A program made the translations under genes and the position numbers. Positions 33,392-41,782 of a stretch of DNA of 64,000 nt are shown piece after piece (the first letter of the stretch is position 1; each line of letters starts with the position of its first letter). The notes beneath the pieces are model-generated. The model was not told the DNA's origin. It worked only from the letters and a program-made list of their open reading frames with translations, and searched no databases. Source of the stretch: JAUYQR01 sp963822435 (lineage in GTDB: Bacteria > Pseudomonadota > Alphaproteobacteria > Rhodobacterales > Rhodobacteraceae); assembly GCA_963822435.1 (NCBI GenBank), contig CAWGHN010000004.1, positions 992,001-1,056,000 of the forward strand, written 5' to 3'.

Positions 33392-35505
33392 GCGACGCCA
33401 ACAAGCGCAAGCCAGGCGTCTTCGTCTATCGTCAGAACGCCCAGCCGCGCGGCGTCCTTGGCCTTGGAACCAGCGCCCGGTCCCGCGACCAAAATATCGG
33501 TCTTGGCACTTACGGACCCGACCACCTTGGCGCCAAGCGCCTCGGCCCGGGCTTTCGCTTCCGCGCGCGTCATCTTTTCCAAGGTGCCAGTGAAGACGAC
33601 GGTCTTGCCAGCAACGGGGCTGTCGACGGGCCCCCGGTTGGCAACCGGCTCCACCGTCAGATGCGCGACCAATGCGTCAATCGCGGCACGTTCGGCCGGA
33701 TTTTGAAAGGCTTCTACCAGGCTTGTCGCCAGCACCGTGCCAACGCCATCAATCGCGGTCAGTTCAGCCCACTCCACGCTGCCGGGCGTGGCAATTGTCA
33801 CCGCGGCCTCGAACGTCGTCCAGGTTCCGTAGTGCCGGGCCAGCAGACCAGACACCACCTCGCCCACATGCCGGATGCCAAGCGCGAAGATCAGTCGGTC
33901 AAGCCGGATCTGCCGCCTCGCCTCGATTGCCGCAAACAGATTGCTGACCGAACGATCGCCGAACCCGTCACGGTTCTTCAATTTTTGCAATGGGTTGCGC
34001 GCATCTCTTGCCGCTAGAGTGAAAATGTCCGCTGGCGTTTTTACGGGCAGAATGGGATCATTGTAGAACAACTCGATCTGCTTGGCCCCCAGCCCCTCGA
34101 TGTCAAAAGCCCCGCGCGCGACGAAGTGCTTCAACCGCTCCATCGCTTGCGCCGGGCAAATAAGGCCGCCCGAGCATCGCCGCACGGCATCGCCCTCTTC
34201 GCGCAGTGCCGGGCTATGGCATTGCGGGCAGATTTCTGGAAAACGGTAGGGCTGCGCGGCATCGGGGCGGCGCTCCAGATCGACATCGGCGATTTTGGGG
34301 ATCACATCGCCCGCGCGGTAGACCTGCACCCAGTCACCGACACGAATGTCCTTGCCGCCGCGGATTGGCAGGCCCTTGGCGTCTCGTCCGGCAATGTAAT
34401 CCTCGTTATGCAAGGTGGCGTTTGACACGACGACCCCACCCACCGTGACCGGCGTCAGGCGCGCGACAGGTGACAGCGCGCCCGTGCGGCCAACCTGGAT
34501 GTCAATCGCCTCAAGCCGCGTCCAAGCCAGTTCGGCGGGGAACTTGTGCGCCAGCGCCCAGCGCGGCGTCGTCGAGCGAAACCCCAGCCGCGCCTGCAGA
34601 TCCAGCGCATTCACCTTGTAGACCACACCGTCAATATCATAACCAAGCGTGGCTCGCTGCGCTTCGATGGCGCGGTAATGGGCCAGCATCTGGTCAGGCC
34701 CGTCACACAGAACGGTCAACGGATTTGTGCGAAACCCAAGCGCATTCAGGCGGGCAATCGCATCAAGCTGCGTGGTAGCGAGCGGTTCCGACACCGCGCC
34801 CCATGCATAGGCAAAAAAGCGAAGCGGACGTCGGGCCGTGATCGCGGGATCCAGTTGGCGAAGGCTACCAGCCGCTGCGTTCCTCGGATTGGCAAAGGGT
34901 CGTTCGCCCTGCGCAGTCTGGCGGTCGTTCAGTGCCGCAAAGTCGGAATGCGCCATGTGCACTTCGCCCCGCACTTCCAGCACTGCCGGCGCATCGGTCA
35001 GCCGCGCCGGGATGTCACTGATCGTCCGGGCATTTTCGGTAACATTTTCCCCGATCTCACCGTCGCCGCGGGTGGCTGCCATCACCAGCACCCCCTTTTC
35101 ATACCGCAACGAAAGAGAGAGGCCATCAATCTTGGGTTCAGCAGTGTAGGCAATCGAGGACGACATCCCCAGGTACTTGCGCACCCGATCGTCGAATTCG
35201 CGCACCTCGGTGTCGGCAAACGCGTTTTCCAGCGACAGCATCCGGACCGAATGTACAACTTTCCCGAATCCTTCCGCCAGGCTGCCCCCCACGTGCTCGC
35301 TTGGGGAATCAGCGCGTTTGAGAGCCGGAAAGCGCGCCTCTATCGCACGGTTGCGCACCTTCAGCGCATCATATTCGGCGTCCGAAATCCTCGGCGCATC
35401 CAAGGTGTGATATGCTAGGTTTGCAGCAGTCAAAGCCTCTGCCAACCGGGCAAGCTCTTCACGCGCCTCGGCTTGCGTCAATGCCTCGACCGGCCTCTTC
35501 GTCAT
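33388..35505 (-). CDS. ligA: NAD-dependent DNA ligase
   Basis: Seals nicks during replication and repair. The 705-residue product has the Ia domain, the adenylation lysine in AEPKIDGLSLSLRYEKG near residue 127, EVRGEV, the four-cysteine zinc site CPQCHSPALREEGDAVRRCSG...CPAQ near residue 420, helix-hairpin-helix motifs, and a C-terminal BRCT domain (GKTVVFTGTLEKMTRAEAKA). It precedes recG with a 4-base overlap. It lies 56 bases after the ctrA end on the same strand. Confidence 0.97.
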   Translation of the reverse strand: MTKRPVEALTQAEAREELARLAEALTAANLAYHTLDAPRISDAEYDALKVRNRAIEARFPALKRADSPSEHVGGSLAEGFGKVVHSVRMLSLENAFADTEVREFDDRVRKYLGMSSSIAYTAEPKIDGLSLSLRYEKGVLVMAATRGDGEIGENVTENARTISDIPARLTDAPAVLEVRGEVHMAHSDFAALNDRQTAQGERPFANPRNAAAGSLRQLDPAITARRPLRFFAYAWGAVSEPLATTQLDAIARLNALGFRTNPLTVLCDGPDQMLAHYRAIEAQRATLGYDIDGVVYKVNALDLQARLGFRSTTPRWALAHKFPAELAWTRLEAIDIQVGRTGALSPVARLTPVTVGGVVVSNATLHNEDYIAGRDAKGLPIRGGKDIRVGDWVQVYRAGDVIPKIADVDLERRPDAAQPYRFPEICPQCHSPALREEGDAVRRCSGGLICPAQAMERLKHFVARGAFDIEGLGAKQIELFYNDPILPVKTPADIFTLAARDARNPLQKLKNRDGFGDRSVSNLFAAIEARRQIRLDRLIFALGIRHVGEVVSGLLARHYGTWTTFEAAVTIATPGSVEWAELTAIDGVGTVLATSLVEAFQNPAERAAIDALVAHLTVEPVANRGPVDSPVAGKTVVFTGTLEKMTRAEAKARAEALGAKVVGSVSAKTDILVAGPGAGSKAKDAARLGVLTIDEDAWLALVGVA

Positions 35506-35560
35506 GTCGCCTCCCGCGTTTTGACCGCAAGGTTAGGCGGGAGCCGATCCGAGGTAAAGG

Positions 35561-36277
35561 TCAGGCGCTGGCAGCCAGACGCGGCAAGGCTTGCGACGGC
35601 GTCACCGGATCGCGCAGGACATAACCCCGTCCCCAAACGGTTTCGATGTAATTCGTCCCACCGGTCGCTTCGGACAGCTTCTTGCGCAGCTTGCAGATGA
35701 AGACGTCGATGATCTTCAACTCGGGTTCGTCCATGCCACCATACAGGTGATTGAGGAACATCTCCTTCGTCAGCGTGGTCCCTTTGCGCAAGCTCAACAG
35801 CTCCAGCATCTGGTATTCCTTGCCGGTCAAGTGAACCGACTTGCCCTCCACCTCAACCGTCTTGGCGTCAAGATTGACAGCAACCTGACCGGTCCGGATG
35901 ATCGACTGGCTATGCCCTTTCGACCGGCGGATGATGGCGTGAATGCGGGCCACCAGTTCTTCGCGGTGGAACGGTTTTGTCATGTAGTCGTCAGCCCCGA
36001 AGCCAAAGCCTTTCAGCTTGTTTTCAGTATCATCAGACCCGGTAAGAATGAGGATCGGAGTTTCGACCTTTGACAGACGAAGCTGGCGCAAAACCTCATG
36101 TCCGCTCATGTCGGGCAGGTTCAGGTCCAGCAGGATCAGATCGTAATCATACAGTTTTGCAAGGTCGATACCGTCCTCGCCCATGTCGGTGCAGTAGACG
36201 TTAAGGTTGGCATGGGTGAGCATTAGCTCGATGCTGCGCGAGGTCGTCGGGTCATCTTCTACAAGCAGAATGCGCAT
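35561..36277 (-). CDS. ctrA: Cell-cycle response regulator CtrA
   Basis: Global transcription regulator of alphaproteobacteria, controlling motility, cell division and, in Rhodobacter, gene transfer agents. The 238-residue OmpR-type protein has MRILLVEDDPTTSRSIELML, the phosphorylated Asp51 in LILLDLNLPDMSG, TGSDD and TKPFHREELVARIHAI, and the winged helix with DVFICKLRKKLSEATGG. The frame extends to 36328, but GGAG upstream supports the ATG at 36277. Upstream is a TTAACCAT half site (36335-36328, minus strand) typical of CtrA autoregulation, and sciP lies just upstream on the same strand. Confidence 0.97.
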   Translation of the reverse strand: MRILLVEDDPTTSRSIELMLTHANLNVYCTDMGEDGIDLAKLYDYDLILLDLNLPDMSGHEVLRQLRLSKVETPILILTGSDDTENKLKGFGFGADDYMTKPFHREELVARIHAIIRRSKGHSQSIIRTGQVAVNLDAKTVEVEGKSVHLTGKEYQMLELLSLRKGTTLTKEMFLNHLYGGMDEPELKIIDVFICKLRKKLSEATGGTNYIETVWGRGYVLRDPVTPSQALPRLAASA

Positions 36278-36327
36278 CGTTGGAAACTCCGCTCCGTTAT
36301 GTTCATCGTTAATACCCTTGCTTTGCA

Positions 36328-36335
36328 ATGGTTAA
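36328..36335 (-). promoter_or_regulatory. CtrA half site in the ctrA upstream region
   Basis: TTAACCAT on the minus strand, 51 bases before the ctrA start, with another TTAA at 36309-36312. TTAACCAT is the half-site form of the CtrA box; the full TTAA-N7-TTAA form is not present. Autoregulation is likely but not proven. Confidence 0.45.
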
Positions 36336-36373
36336 CCGAGTGTTACTTTGACAGGAAGCGAACAATAAACAAT

Positions 36374-36652
36374 CTAAAGTTGTCGGTATTTCTGGATCGC
36401 TGTCACTTTGAGGCCCTGCTCGCCGTGGCGTTCGACGGCAGAGCGCCAGAGGGCGAACTCCTCTTCGGAAAGCGCGTATCGTTCCAGCGCTTCCGTTTGT
36501 GAGATCAGTCCGTAGATCACGGCTTTCACGACAATCGCCTTGCGACTGGCAACCCAGCGCGAAGTATCCGCTGCCGGAAGATCGGCGCGGGTGATCAGCG
36601 AGCCATCCGGCAAAGTTACCTGGCGCGGCCCGTCGACGCGTTTGAGATACAT
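36374..36652 (-). CDS. sciP: CtrA inhibitor SciP (DUF1153)
   Basis: A 92-residue helix-turn-helix protein that binds CtrA and blocks its activation of promoters in Caulobacter. The match covers the full length: MYLKRVDGPRQVTLPDG, LPAADTSRWVASRKAIVVKAVIYGLI, EALERYALSEEEFALW and EQGLKVTAIQKYRQL. GAGGG precedes the ATG. It lies 96 bases upstream of ctrA on the same strand, so regulator and inhibitor may be co-transcribed. Confidence 0.94.
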   Translation of the reverse strand: MYLKRVDGPRQVTLPDGSLITRADLPAADTSRWVASRKAIVVKAVIYGLISQTEALERYALSEEEFALWRSAVERHGEQGLKVTAIQKYRQL

Positions 36653-36660
36653 GGCTGAAC

Positions 36661-36716
36661 CCTCGTTGATTTCTGATCAGAGTGATGGTTCAGGCTTAAT
36701 CAATCCTGAAACGAGG
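36661..36716. repeat. Nested dyads between sciP and mnmA
   Basis: CCTCGTT (36661-36667) pairs with AACGAGG (36710-36716); inside, TTCAGG (36689-36694) pairs with CCTGAA (36705-36710). The region lies directly upstream of sciP and may hold operators for the divergent sciP and mnmA promoters. No regulator can be named. Confidence 0.35.
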
Positions 36717-36718
36717 GG

Positions 36719-36746
36719 TTGAGAGTGCTTGGCATTTTCATATATT
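36719..36746 (+). promoter_or_regulatory. mnmA promoter
   Basis: TTGAGA (36719-36724), 16 bases, TATATT (36741-36746). Start expected near 36753, about 25 bases before the ATG. Confidence 0.5.
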
Positions 36747-36777
36747 CCCAACCATTCCCTTTACCCGGAAATTCTCC

Positions 36778-37917
36778 ATGCCGCGCGACCTGACGCTCAA
36801 TTCCCTTGGACTGCCGAAGCCTCCGTCCGAAACGCGCGTTGTCGTCGCTATGTCAGGGGGCGTCGACAGTTCGGTTGTGGCGGCGATGCTGGCGGACGAG
36901 GGTTATGACGTCGTGGGCGTCACGCTGCAGCTTTACGATCACGGCGCGGCGCTGGCGAAGAAGGGAGCTTGCTGCGCGGGGCGCGACATCCATGATGCGC
37001 GACGGGTGGCTGAGGCGATGGGATTTCCGCATTACGTGCTCGACTACGAGAACACTTTCCGCGAAGCGGTGATCGAAGAGTTTGCTGACGCCTATCTTGC
37101 GGGGGCGACGCCAGTGCCCTGCATCCGCTGCAACGAGCGCGTGAAGTTCAAGGATCTTCTGGCGACGGCCAAGGACCTGGAGGCCGACTGCATGGCGACG
37201 GGGCACTATATCCAGCGCAAGATGGGAGCGTTGGGGGCAGAGTTGCACCAGGCGGCGGATGCGGCGCGGGATCAGTCGTATTTCCTGTTCTCGACCACCG
37301 CGGAGCAGCTGGACTACCTGCGGTTCCCGTTGGGGCATCTGGCGTCGAAGGCGGAGACGCGGGCTTTGGCGGCGCGATATGGGTTGTCGGTGGCGGACAA
37401 ACCGGACAGCCAGGACATCTGCTTTGTTCCGAACGGCGATTACGCGGCGGTGATCGAGAAGCTGCGGCCGGGGGCTGCTGATCCGGGCGAGATCGTCGAT
37501 CTGGCGGGCAATGTGCTTGGGCTGCACCGGGGGGTGATCCACTACACGATCGGGCAGCGCAAGGGCTTGGGGATCGGCGGGCTGGGCGAGCCGTTGTATG
37601 TGGTGCGGCTGGACCCTCAGACGCGGCGGGTGATCGTGGGGCCGAAGGAAGCCCTGTCGACGCGGGTCATTCCGGTGAGGGAGATCAACTGGCTGGGGGA
37701 TGAGGCGTTCGACAGCCGGGCCGAATGGAACCTTGAGGTCAAGGTCCGGTCCACCCGCGCGCCGAGGGAGGCGATCCTCAGGCCCCTGTCGGCCACCGAG
37801 GCGGAGGTCGAATTGATCGTGCCGGAGGACGGCGTGTCGGCCGGTCAGGCGGCGGTTTTCTATGCGCCTGAGGGTGGGCGGGTCTTTGGCGGCGGCTGGA
37901 TCTGGAAGGGTCGGTGA
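36778..37917 (+). CDS. mnmA: tRNA-specific 2-thiouridylase MnmA
   Basis: Makes 2-thiouridine at wobble U34 of tRNA for Lys, Glu and Gln. The 379-residue product has the PP-loop VVAMSGGVDSSV at about residues 22-33, CCAGRDIHDARRVAEAMGFPHYVLD, the first catalytic cysteine in PVPCIRCNERVKF, DQSYFLF, and the second in DSQDICFVPNGDY, and ends in a beta-barrel domain. It shows a marked switch to G-rich plus-strand codons compared with genes to the left. Confidence 0.96.
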   Translation: MPRDLTLNSLGLPKPPSETRVVVAMSGGVDSSVVAAMLADEGYDVVGVTLQLYDHGAALAKKGACCAGRDIHDARRVAEAMGFPHYVLDYENTFREAVIEEFADAYLAGATPVPCIRCNERVKFKDLLATAKDLEADCMATGHYIQRKMGALGAELHQAADAARDQSYFLFSTTAEQLDYLRFPLGHLASKAETRALAARYGLSVADKPDSQDICFVPNGDYAAVIEKLRPGAADPGEIVDLAGNVLGLHRGVIHYTIGQRKGLGIGGLGEPLYVVRLDPQTRRVIVGPKEALSTRVIPVREINWLGDEAFDSRAEWNLEVKVRSTRAPREAILRPLSATEAEVELIVPEDGVSAGQAAVFYAPEGGRVFGGGWIWKGR

Positions 37918-37920
37918 GGG

Positions 37921-37942
37921 TGTCCCACGGTGGGACATTTTT
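37921..37942 (+). terminator. Palindromic terminator-like element after mnmA
   Basis: TGTCCCACGGTGGGACA (37921-37937) followed by TTTTT. As RNA it makes a 7-base stem with a CGG loop and a U-run, 3 bases after the mnmA stop. The same 17-bp palindrome ends hisI. It may be a terminator, a protein site, or both. Confidence 0.6.
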
Positions 37943-38005
37943 CCGACCCAATGATTTCAATGACTTGTCTTGCCCATTAATCCTTTGTCAACGATTGGAT
38001 GCCTG

Positions 38006-38479
38006 ATGCGGTGCTTTTTTCTGACCCTTGCGCTTGTGTCCCTGCCCTTCGGCGCGATGGCGGATGCGCGGGACGAGCGCGTCAAGGTGGCGCAGGACTA
38101 CGTCACGATGGCGCTGGCCGATTTCGACATGGATGCGCTGATCGCCACGATGTGGGCGCCGGTCGTGGCGCAGGTCGAAGGCAGCGGCGTCACCGTCACG
38201 CCCGAACAACGCACCAAGATCGACACGCTTTACAAGGACACCTTCGCCGCGCCGATGGCCGCGCTGATGCAGGAGCAGGCCGGGTTGATGGCCGACATGA
38301 TGACGCTGGAGGAGATCACCGCGCTGCGGGATTTCTATGCCACGCCGGAAGGCCGGTCGGTGATGGCCAAGCTGCCGCAACTGACGCAGGCGCAGCAGCC
38401 GGGCGTGATGAAGCTGATAAACGACAAGATGCCTACGCTGATGCCGAAGGTGCTGGAGATCGTCAACACGGCCCCCTGA
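38006..38479 (+). CDS. DUF2059 domain exported protein
   Basis: A 157-residue protein with a signal peptide (MRCFFLTLALVSLPFGAMADA). The mature part is helical and fits DUF2059: KIDTLYKDTFAAPMAALMQEQAGLMADMMTLEEITALRDFYATPEGRSVMAKLP, ending in MPTLMPKVLEIVN. The family has no proven function. The frame opens at a TTG at 37970, but the ATG at 38006 gives the cleaner signal peptide; no strong ribosome site is seen. Transcribed alone downstream of mnmA. Confidence 0.82.
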   Translation: MRCFFLTLALVSLPFGAMADARDERVKVAQDYVTMALADFDMDALIATMWAPVVAQVEGSGVTVTPEQRTKIDTLYKDTFAAPMAALMQEQAGLMADMMTLEEITALRDFYATPEGRSVMAKLPQLTQAQQPGVMKLINDKMPTLMPKVLEIVNTAP

Positions 38480-38592
38480 CCCCCAAACGGAAGGTCGGGA
38501 ACACCAGACTTGCCACATCGGGCCGCTTCGGCCATGATCGTCTTACCTTCGTATTTTCGAAGGCAGACGATCTTTATTCTCGGAGCAATTTG

Positions 38593-39009
38593 ATGACCAA
38601 GATGATGACGGCGGTTCATTCCGCCACGGCTGTGCCATATCCTGCAAGCCCCGCCACCCTGCACCGCAAACTGACACTGGCGGATGCGCAAGCCGCCTTG
38701 AACCGGGTGCGGGGCATCAAGCTGACGGCGGCCTTGCTGCGCCACCTGCCCGCCCTTGTCGCGGTGATTGACCGGGGTGGAGTTGCGCTGTTGCCAAGTG
38801 CCGTTCTGCGCGAGACGGCAATTGCGCTGGGCGCAAGCGGTGCGGGCGTGGCGGACGTTGAGGCCGAGGCGTTCGCGATTGTCGGCGTGGCCTGCACCTA
38901 TGGCCGCGCGATGGGGCAGATCGGCAAGCCAAGTGGCACGCGCGAACTGGCGCTGACGTTGGATGACGAGGGGCTGCATCTGGCGGCAGCCGCACGACAC
39001 CTGGCGTAA
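38593..39009 (+). CDS. Hypothetical protein
   Basis: A 138-residue soluble protein beginning MTKMMTAVHSATAVPYPA, with GGAG (38582-38585) 7 bases before the ATG. It is rich in alanine and leucine helices (KLTLADAQAALNRVRG, LTAALLRHLPALVAVIDRGG). I recognise no domain, signal peptide or membrane segment. The upstream 113 bases separate it from the DUF2059 gene and may hold a promoter. It is convergent with lpxB. Confidence 0.65.
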   Translation: MTKMMTAVHSATAVPYPASPATLHRKLTLADAQAALNRVRGIKLTAALLRHLPALVAVIDRGGVALLPSAVLRETAIALGASGAGVADVEAEAFAIVGVACTYGRAMGQIGKPSGTRELALTLDDEGLHLAAAARHLA

Positions 39010-39042
39010 AGCGGGTTTTCCTTGCCAGACGTCCCGCGTGGG

Positions 39043-40176
39043 TCAGGCATGGGTCGGGCGTGCGACAACCTTAAGCACCGAACGGGCCGCCCTGAGGCCC
39101 GGCGGCTCGCCTCCCTTGCCAAGGCGCTGCATCGTCAGGCGCATGGCGTCGGTCTGCGCGGAGCCATCCTTGATCAGTGCCAGCAGCGCCGGGGCAATCA
39201 GGTCGGCGCGGCACCGGTCGCCAAGAAATTCCGGCACGACGCGGGTTTCCGAGACGAGGTTGACGAGGGTGACGGTGTCGATCCGCGCGGCGCGGCGCAT
39301 CAGCCAATAGGTGACGCGGTTCATGTCATAGGCGATGACCATCGGGCAGTCGTTGGCCGCCAGTTCCAGCGACACGGTGCCGGAGGCGGCAAGCGCCACA
39401 TCGGCGGCGGCAAAGGCCGCGCGTTTCAGGGCGGGGTCTTCGATGATCTGCGGGGCGACGGGCCAGCCTTGCGACAGGTCGCGCACCAAGGGCGCGACGT
39501 GGCGCACGGTCGGAAGGGCAACGCGAAGGTTCGGATGCACCGCCTTGATCGCGGCGAGGGTTTCGCCGATCACCGGGGCGAGGCGGGTGACTTCGGCCTT
39601 GCGCGAGCCGGGCAAGGCAAGAAGGAGCGGGCCGTCGCCTTGCATCAGAGCGGTTTCCGAAGGTGTGGCAAGGGGTTCGGCCACGACCGGGTGGCCGACG
39701 AAATCGCAGGTCATTCCGGCGGTGGTCATGTAGGGCGGCTCGAACGGCAAAAGGGCGAGGACGTGGTCGATGACCTTGGCCATCCGGGCGGCGCGACCGG
39801 GACGCCAGGCCCAGACCGAGGGCGCGACGTAGTGGATGGTGGGCAGGTCGGGGCGCGCGGGTTTGACGATGGCGGCGACGCGCAGGCAGAAATCCGGGCT
39901 GTCGATCGTGACCATCGCGGCGGGGTTCGCGGCAAGGGCGGCTGCGGCCGATTGCGCGATGCGGCGTTTCAGGGCGAAGTATTTTGGCAAGACTTCGGCG
40001 ATGCCCATGATGGACAGCTCTTCCATCGGGAAGAGGCTGGTCAGCCCTTCGGCCTGCATCAGGGGGCCGCCGATGCCTTCGAAGCGGACGCCGGGGTGCA
40101 GGGTTCTCAGGCCCTGCATCAGCGCGGCACCAAGGCGGTCACCCGAAGGTTCGCCCGCGATCAGAAAGAATTTCAC
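39043..40176 (-). CDS. lpxB: Lipid-A-disaccharide synthase
   Basis: Joins UDP-diacylglucosamine and lipid X to form the lipid A disaccharide. The 377-residue GT19 enzyme shows MKFFLIAGEPSGDRLGAALMQGL, FEGIGGPLMQAEGL, FPMEELSIMGIAEVLPK, YVAPSVWAWRPGRA, FVGHPV, LLALPGSRKAEVTRL and ASGTVSLELA. The start overlaps the lpxI stop by 4 bases. It is the last gene of the envelope cluster seen here. Confidence 0.96.
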   Translation of the reverse strand: MKFFLIAGEPSGDRLGAALMQGLRTLHPGVRFEGIGGPLMQAEGLTSLFPMEELSIMGIAEVLPKYFALKRRIAQSAAAALAANPAAMVTIDSPDFCLRVAAIVKPARPDLPTIHYVAPSVWAWRPGRAARMAKVIDHVLALLPFEPPYMTTAGMTCDFVGHPVVAEPLATPSETALMQGDGPLLLALPGSRKAEVTRLAPVIGETLAAIKAVHPNLRVALPTVRHVAPLVRDLSQGWPVAPQIIEDPALKRAAFAAADVALAASGTVSLELAANDCPMVIAYDMNRVTYWLMRRAARIDTVTLVNLVSETRVVPEFLGDRCRADLIAPALLALIKDGSAQTDAMRLTMQRLGKGGEPPGLRAARSVLKVVARPTHA

Positions 40177-40979
40177 GGCCGCGACCAGAGGAAAAGGCCA
40201 AGCTCGGCGGCAAGGGTGGTCATCGCGGGGGGATCAAGGCAGATGACATGGCCCGCCTGCCACGCGATGCCGGCAAGCCCCGCCGCGGCGGCAAGGTGCA
40301 GCGTGCCGGGGCCAAGGGTGGGCAGGTCGATGCGCAGGTCTTGCCCCGGTTTGGCGGCCTTGTAGAACACGCCTTTGCCTTGGGCGGCATCAGGGCGGAG
40401 CGTGTTGGGAAGGCTTGCGACAGAGCGCAGCATCGCGTCGGTGCCCGGAAGCGCCTCGACGGCGAGACAGAGGCCCTGCTGGACGACCGCCCCCTGCCCC
40501 ACGTCAACCGCGCCCAGGGCCGCGACGATGGTGGCCGCGCGGGCAGCATCGGCGGTGTCGGTCGGGGTGGCCTGGCCGTGCAGGAAGCCTGCGGCGGGCA
40601 GAAGGTCGGGCGCAAGGTCGCCGACCCCGGCGATGGCAAACCCGGCGTCTTCAAAGATCGCCAGCACGGCGCGCAGCGCGCCATCGTCGCCACCCCGCAT
40701 CGCGGCGATCAGCGGGGGCAAAAGCTCGGCAGTGAACGGGTCGATCAGTGCCGGATCAAGACGCGGGCGCTGGATCGCACCGGCAAAGGCGACGCGGGTG
40801 ACGCCACGGTCTTGCAGATCGCGCAGGAAGGGGCCGAGACGTTCGATGCGAAAGCGCAGGTCGACTTTGACGCCTTCGGGGGTGAAGGCGTCGAAGGCGG
40901 CGATCAGCGGGCGGTCGGGCATCGCCAGCGTCAGGGCGCGTGGCAGGCTGCCGGTGCCGACGATCAGCGCGGTGGTCAC
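40173..40979 (-). CDS. lpxI: UDP-2,3-diacylglucosamine diphosphatase LpxI
   Basis: Releases UMP from UDP-diacylglucosamine to give lipid X; it replaces LpxH in alphaproteobacteria. The 268-residue product matches LpxI (DUF1009): ALIVGTGSLPRALTLA, VTRVAFAGAIQRPRLDP, GAVDVGQGAVVQQGLCLAVEALPGTDAML, KGVFYKAAKPGQDLRIDLPTLGP and LAGIAWQAG. It overlaps lpxA and lpxB by 4 bases each, so the three Lpx enzymes are coupled. Confidence 0.95.
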   Translation of the reverse strand: MTTALIVGTGSLPRALTLAMPDRPLIAAFDAFTPEGVKVDLRFRIERLGPFLRDLQDRGVTRVAFAGAIQRPRLDPALIDPFTAELLPPLIAAMRGGDDGALRAVLAIFEDAGFAIAGVGDLAPDLLPAAGFLHGQATPTDTADAARAATIVAALGAVDVGQGAVVQQGLCLAVEALPGTDAMLRSVASLPNTLRPDAAQGKGVFYKAAKPGQDLRIDLPTLGPGTLHLAAAAGLAGIAWQAGHVICLDPPAMTTLAAELGLFLWSRP

Positions 40980-41782
40980 TTGGCCCCCTTGGGCGTCAGG
41001 AAACTGCGGTCGCTGGCGGACAGGATGAAATCGGTCATCTCGCGGACATGCGGGCTGTCGGTTTCCTCGCCCAGCCGGCGGGCGCGGTCGAGAAAGGTGC
41101 CTTCGCCCTGCGAGAGCATCTGGTAGGCGGCGCGCAACGCCGTAATGTTTGCACGGTCGACGCCCCGGCGTTTGAGGCCGACAAGGTTCAGCCCGTCAAG
41201 CTCGCCCCTCGGGGCCTGCACGAGGCCGTAGGGGATGACGTCGTTGGTGACCATCGTGACCGCGCCGATGATGGCACCTTGCCCGATGCGGACCCACTGG
41301 TGGACGCCCGACAGACCGCCGACGATGACGTCGTCGCCAAGCACGCAATGACCGGCGATGGCGACGTGGTTCACCAAAATCACGCGGTTGCCGATCTGCG
41401 CATCGTGGCCGACATGCGCGCCGGTCATGATGAGGACGTCGTCGCCCACCCGCGTCACGCCGCCGCCGCCTTCGGTGCCGGTGTTCAGCGTCGCACCCTC
41501 GCGGATGCGGCAGCGGGCGCCGATGGTCAGGCGGGTGCGTTCGCCGGCGTATTTCAGGTCTTGCGGCACCTCGCCCACGGTGGCGAAGGGGAAGATCACG
41601 CTGTCTTCGCCCACATCGGTCCAGCCGGTGAGGACGGCGTGGGATTTCACCGTGACGCGGGGGCCGAGGGTCACCTCGGGGCCGATCAGCGCGAACGGGC
41701 CGATCTGGCAGCCTTCGGCCACATGCGCGCCGGGTTCGACGACGGCGGAGGGGTGGATCGTGGCGCTGGGATGGATGGTCAT
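40976..41782 (-). CDS. lpxA: UDP-GlcNAc acyltransferase LpxA
   Basis: First step of lipid A synthesis: transfers a 3-hydroxyacyl chain from ACP to UDP-GlcNAc. The 268-residue product is a left-handed beta helix of hexapeptide repeats beginning MTIHPSATIHPSAVVEPGA, with the catalytic histidine in VNHVAIAGHCVLGDD near residue 125, GGLSGVHQWVRIG, and a C-terminal helical part with LVGLKRRGVDR. The frame runs back to 42112, but the ATG at 41782 overlaps the fabZ stop (ATGA), which fixes the start. Confidence 0.96.
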   Translation of the reverse strand: MTIHPSATIHPSAVVEPGAHVAEGCQIGPFALIGPEVTLGPRVTVKSHAVLTGWTDVGEDSVIFPFATVGEVPQDLKYAGERTRLTIGARCRIREGATLNTGTEGGGGVTRVGDDVLIMTGAHVGHDAQIGNRVILVNHVAIAGHCVLGDDVIVGGLSGVHQWVRIGQGAIIGAVTMVTNDVIPYGLVQAPRGELDGLNLVGLKRRGVDRANITALRAAYQMLSQGEGTFLDRARRLGEETDSPHVREMTDFILSASDRSFLTPKGAK

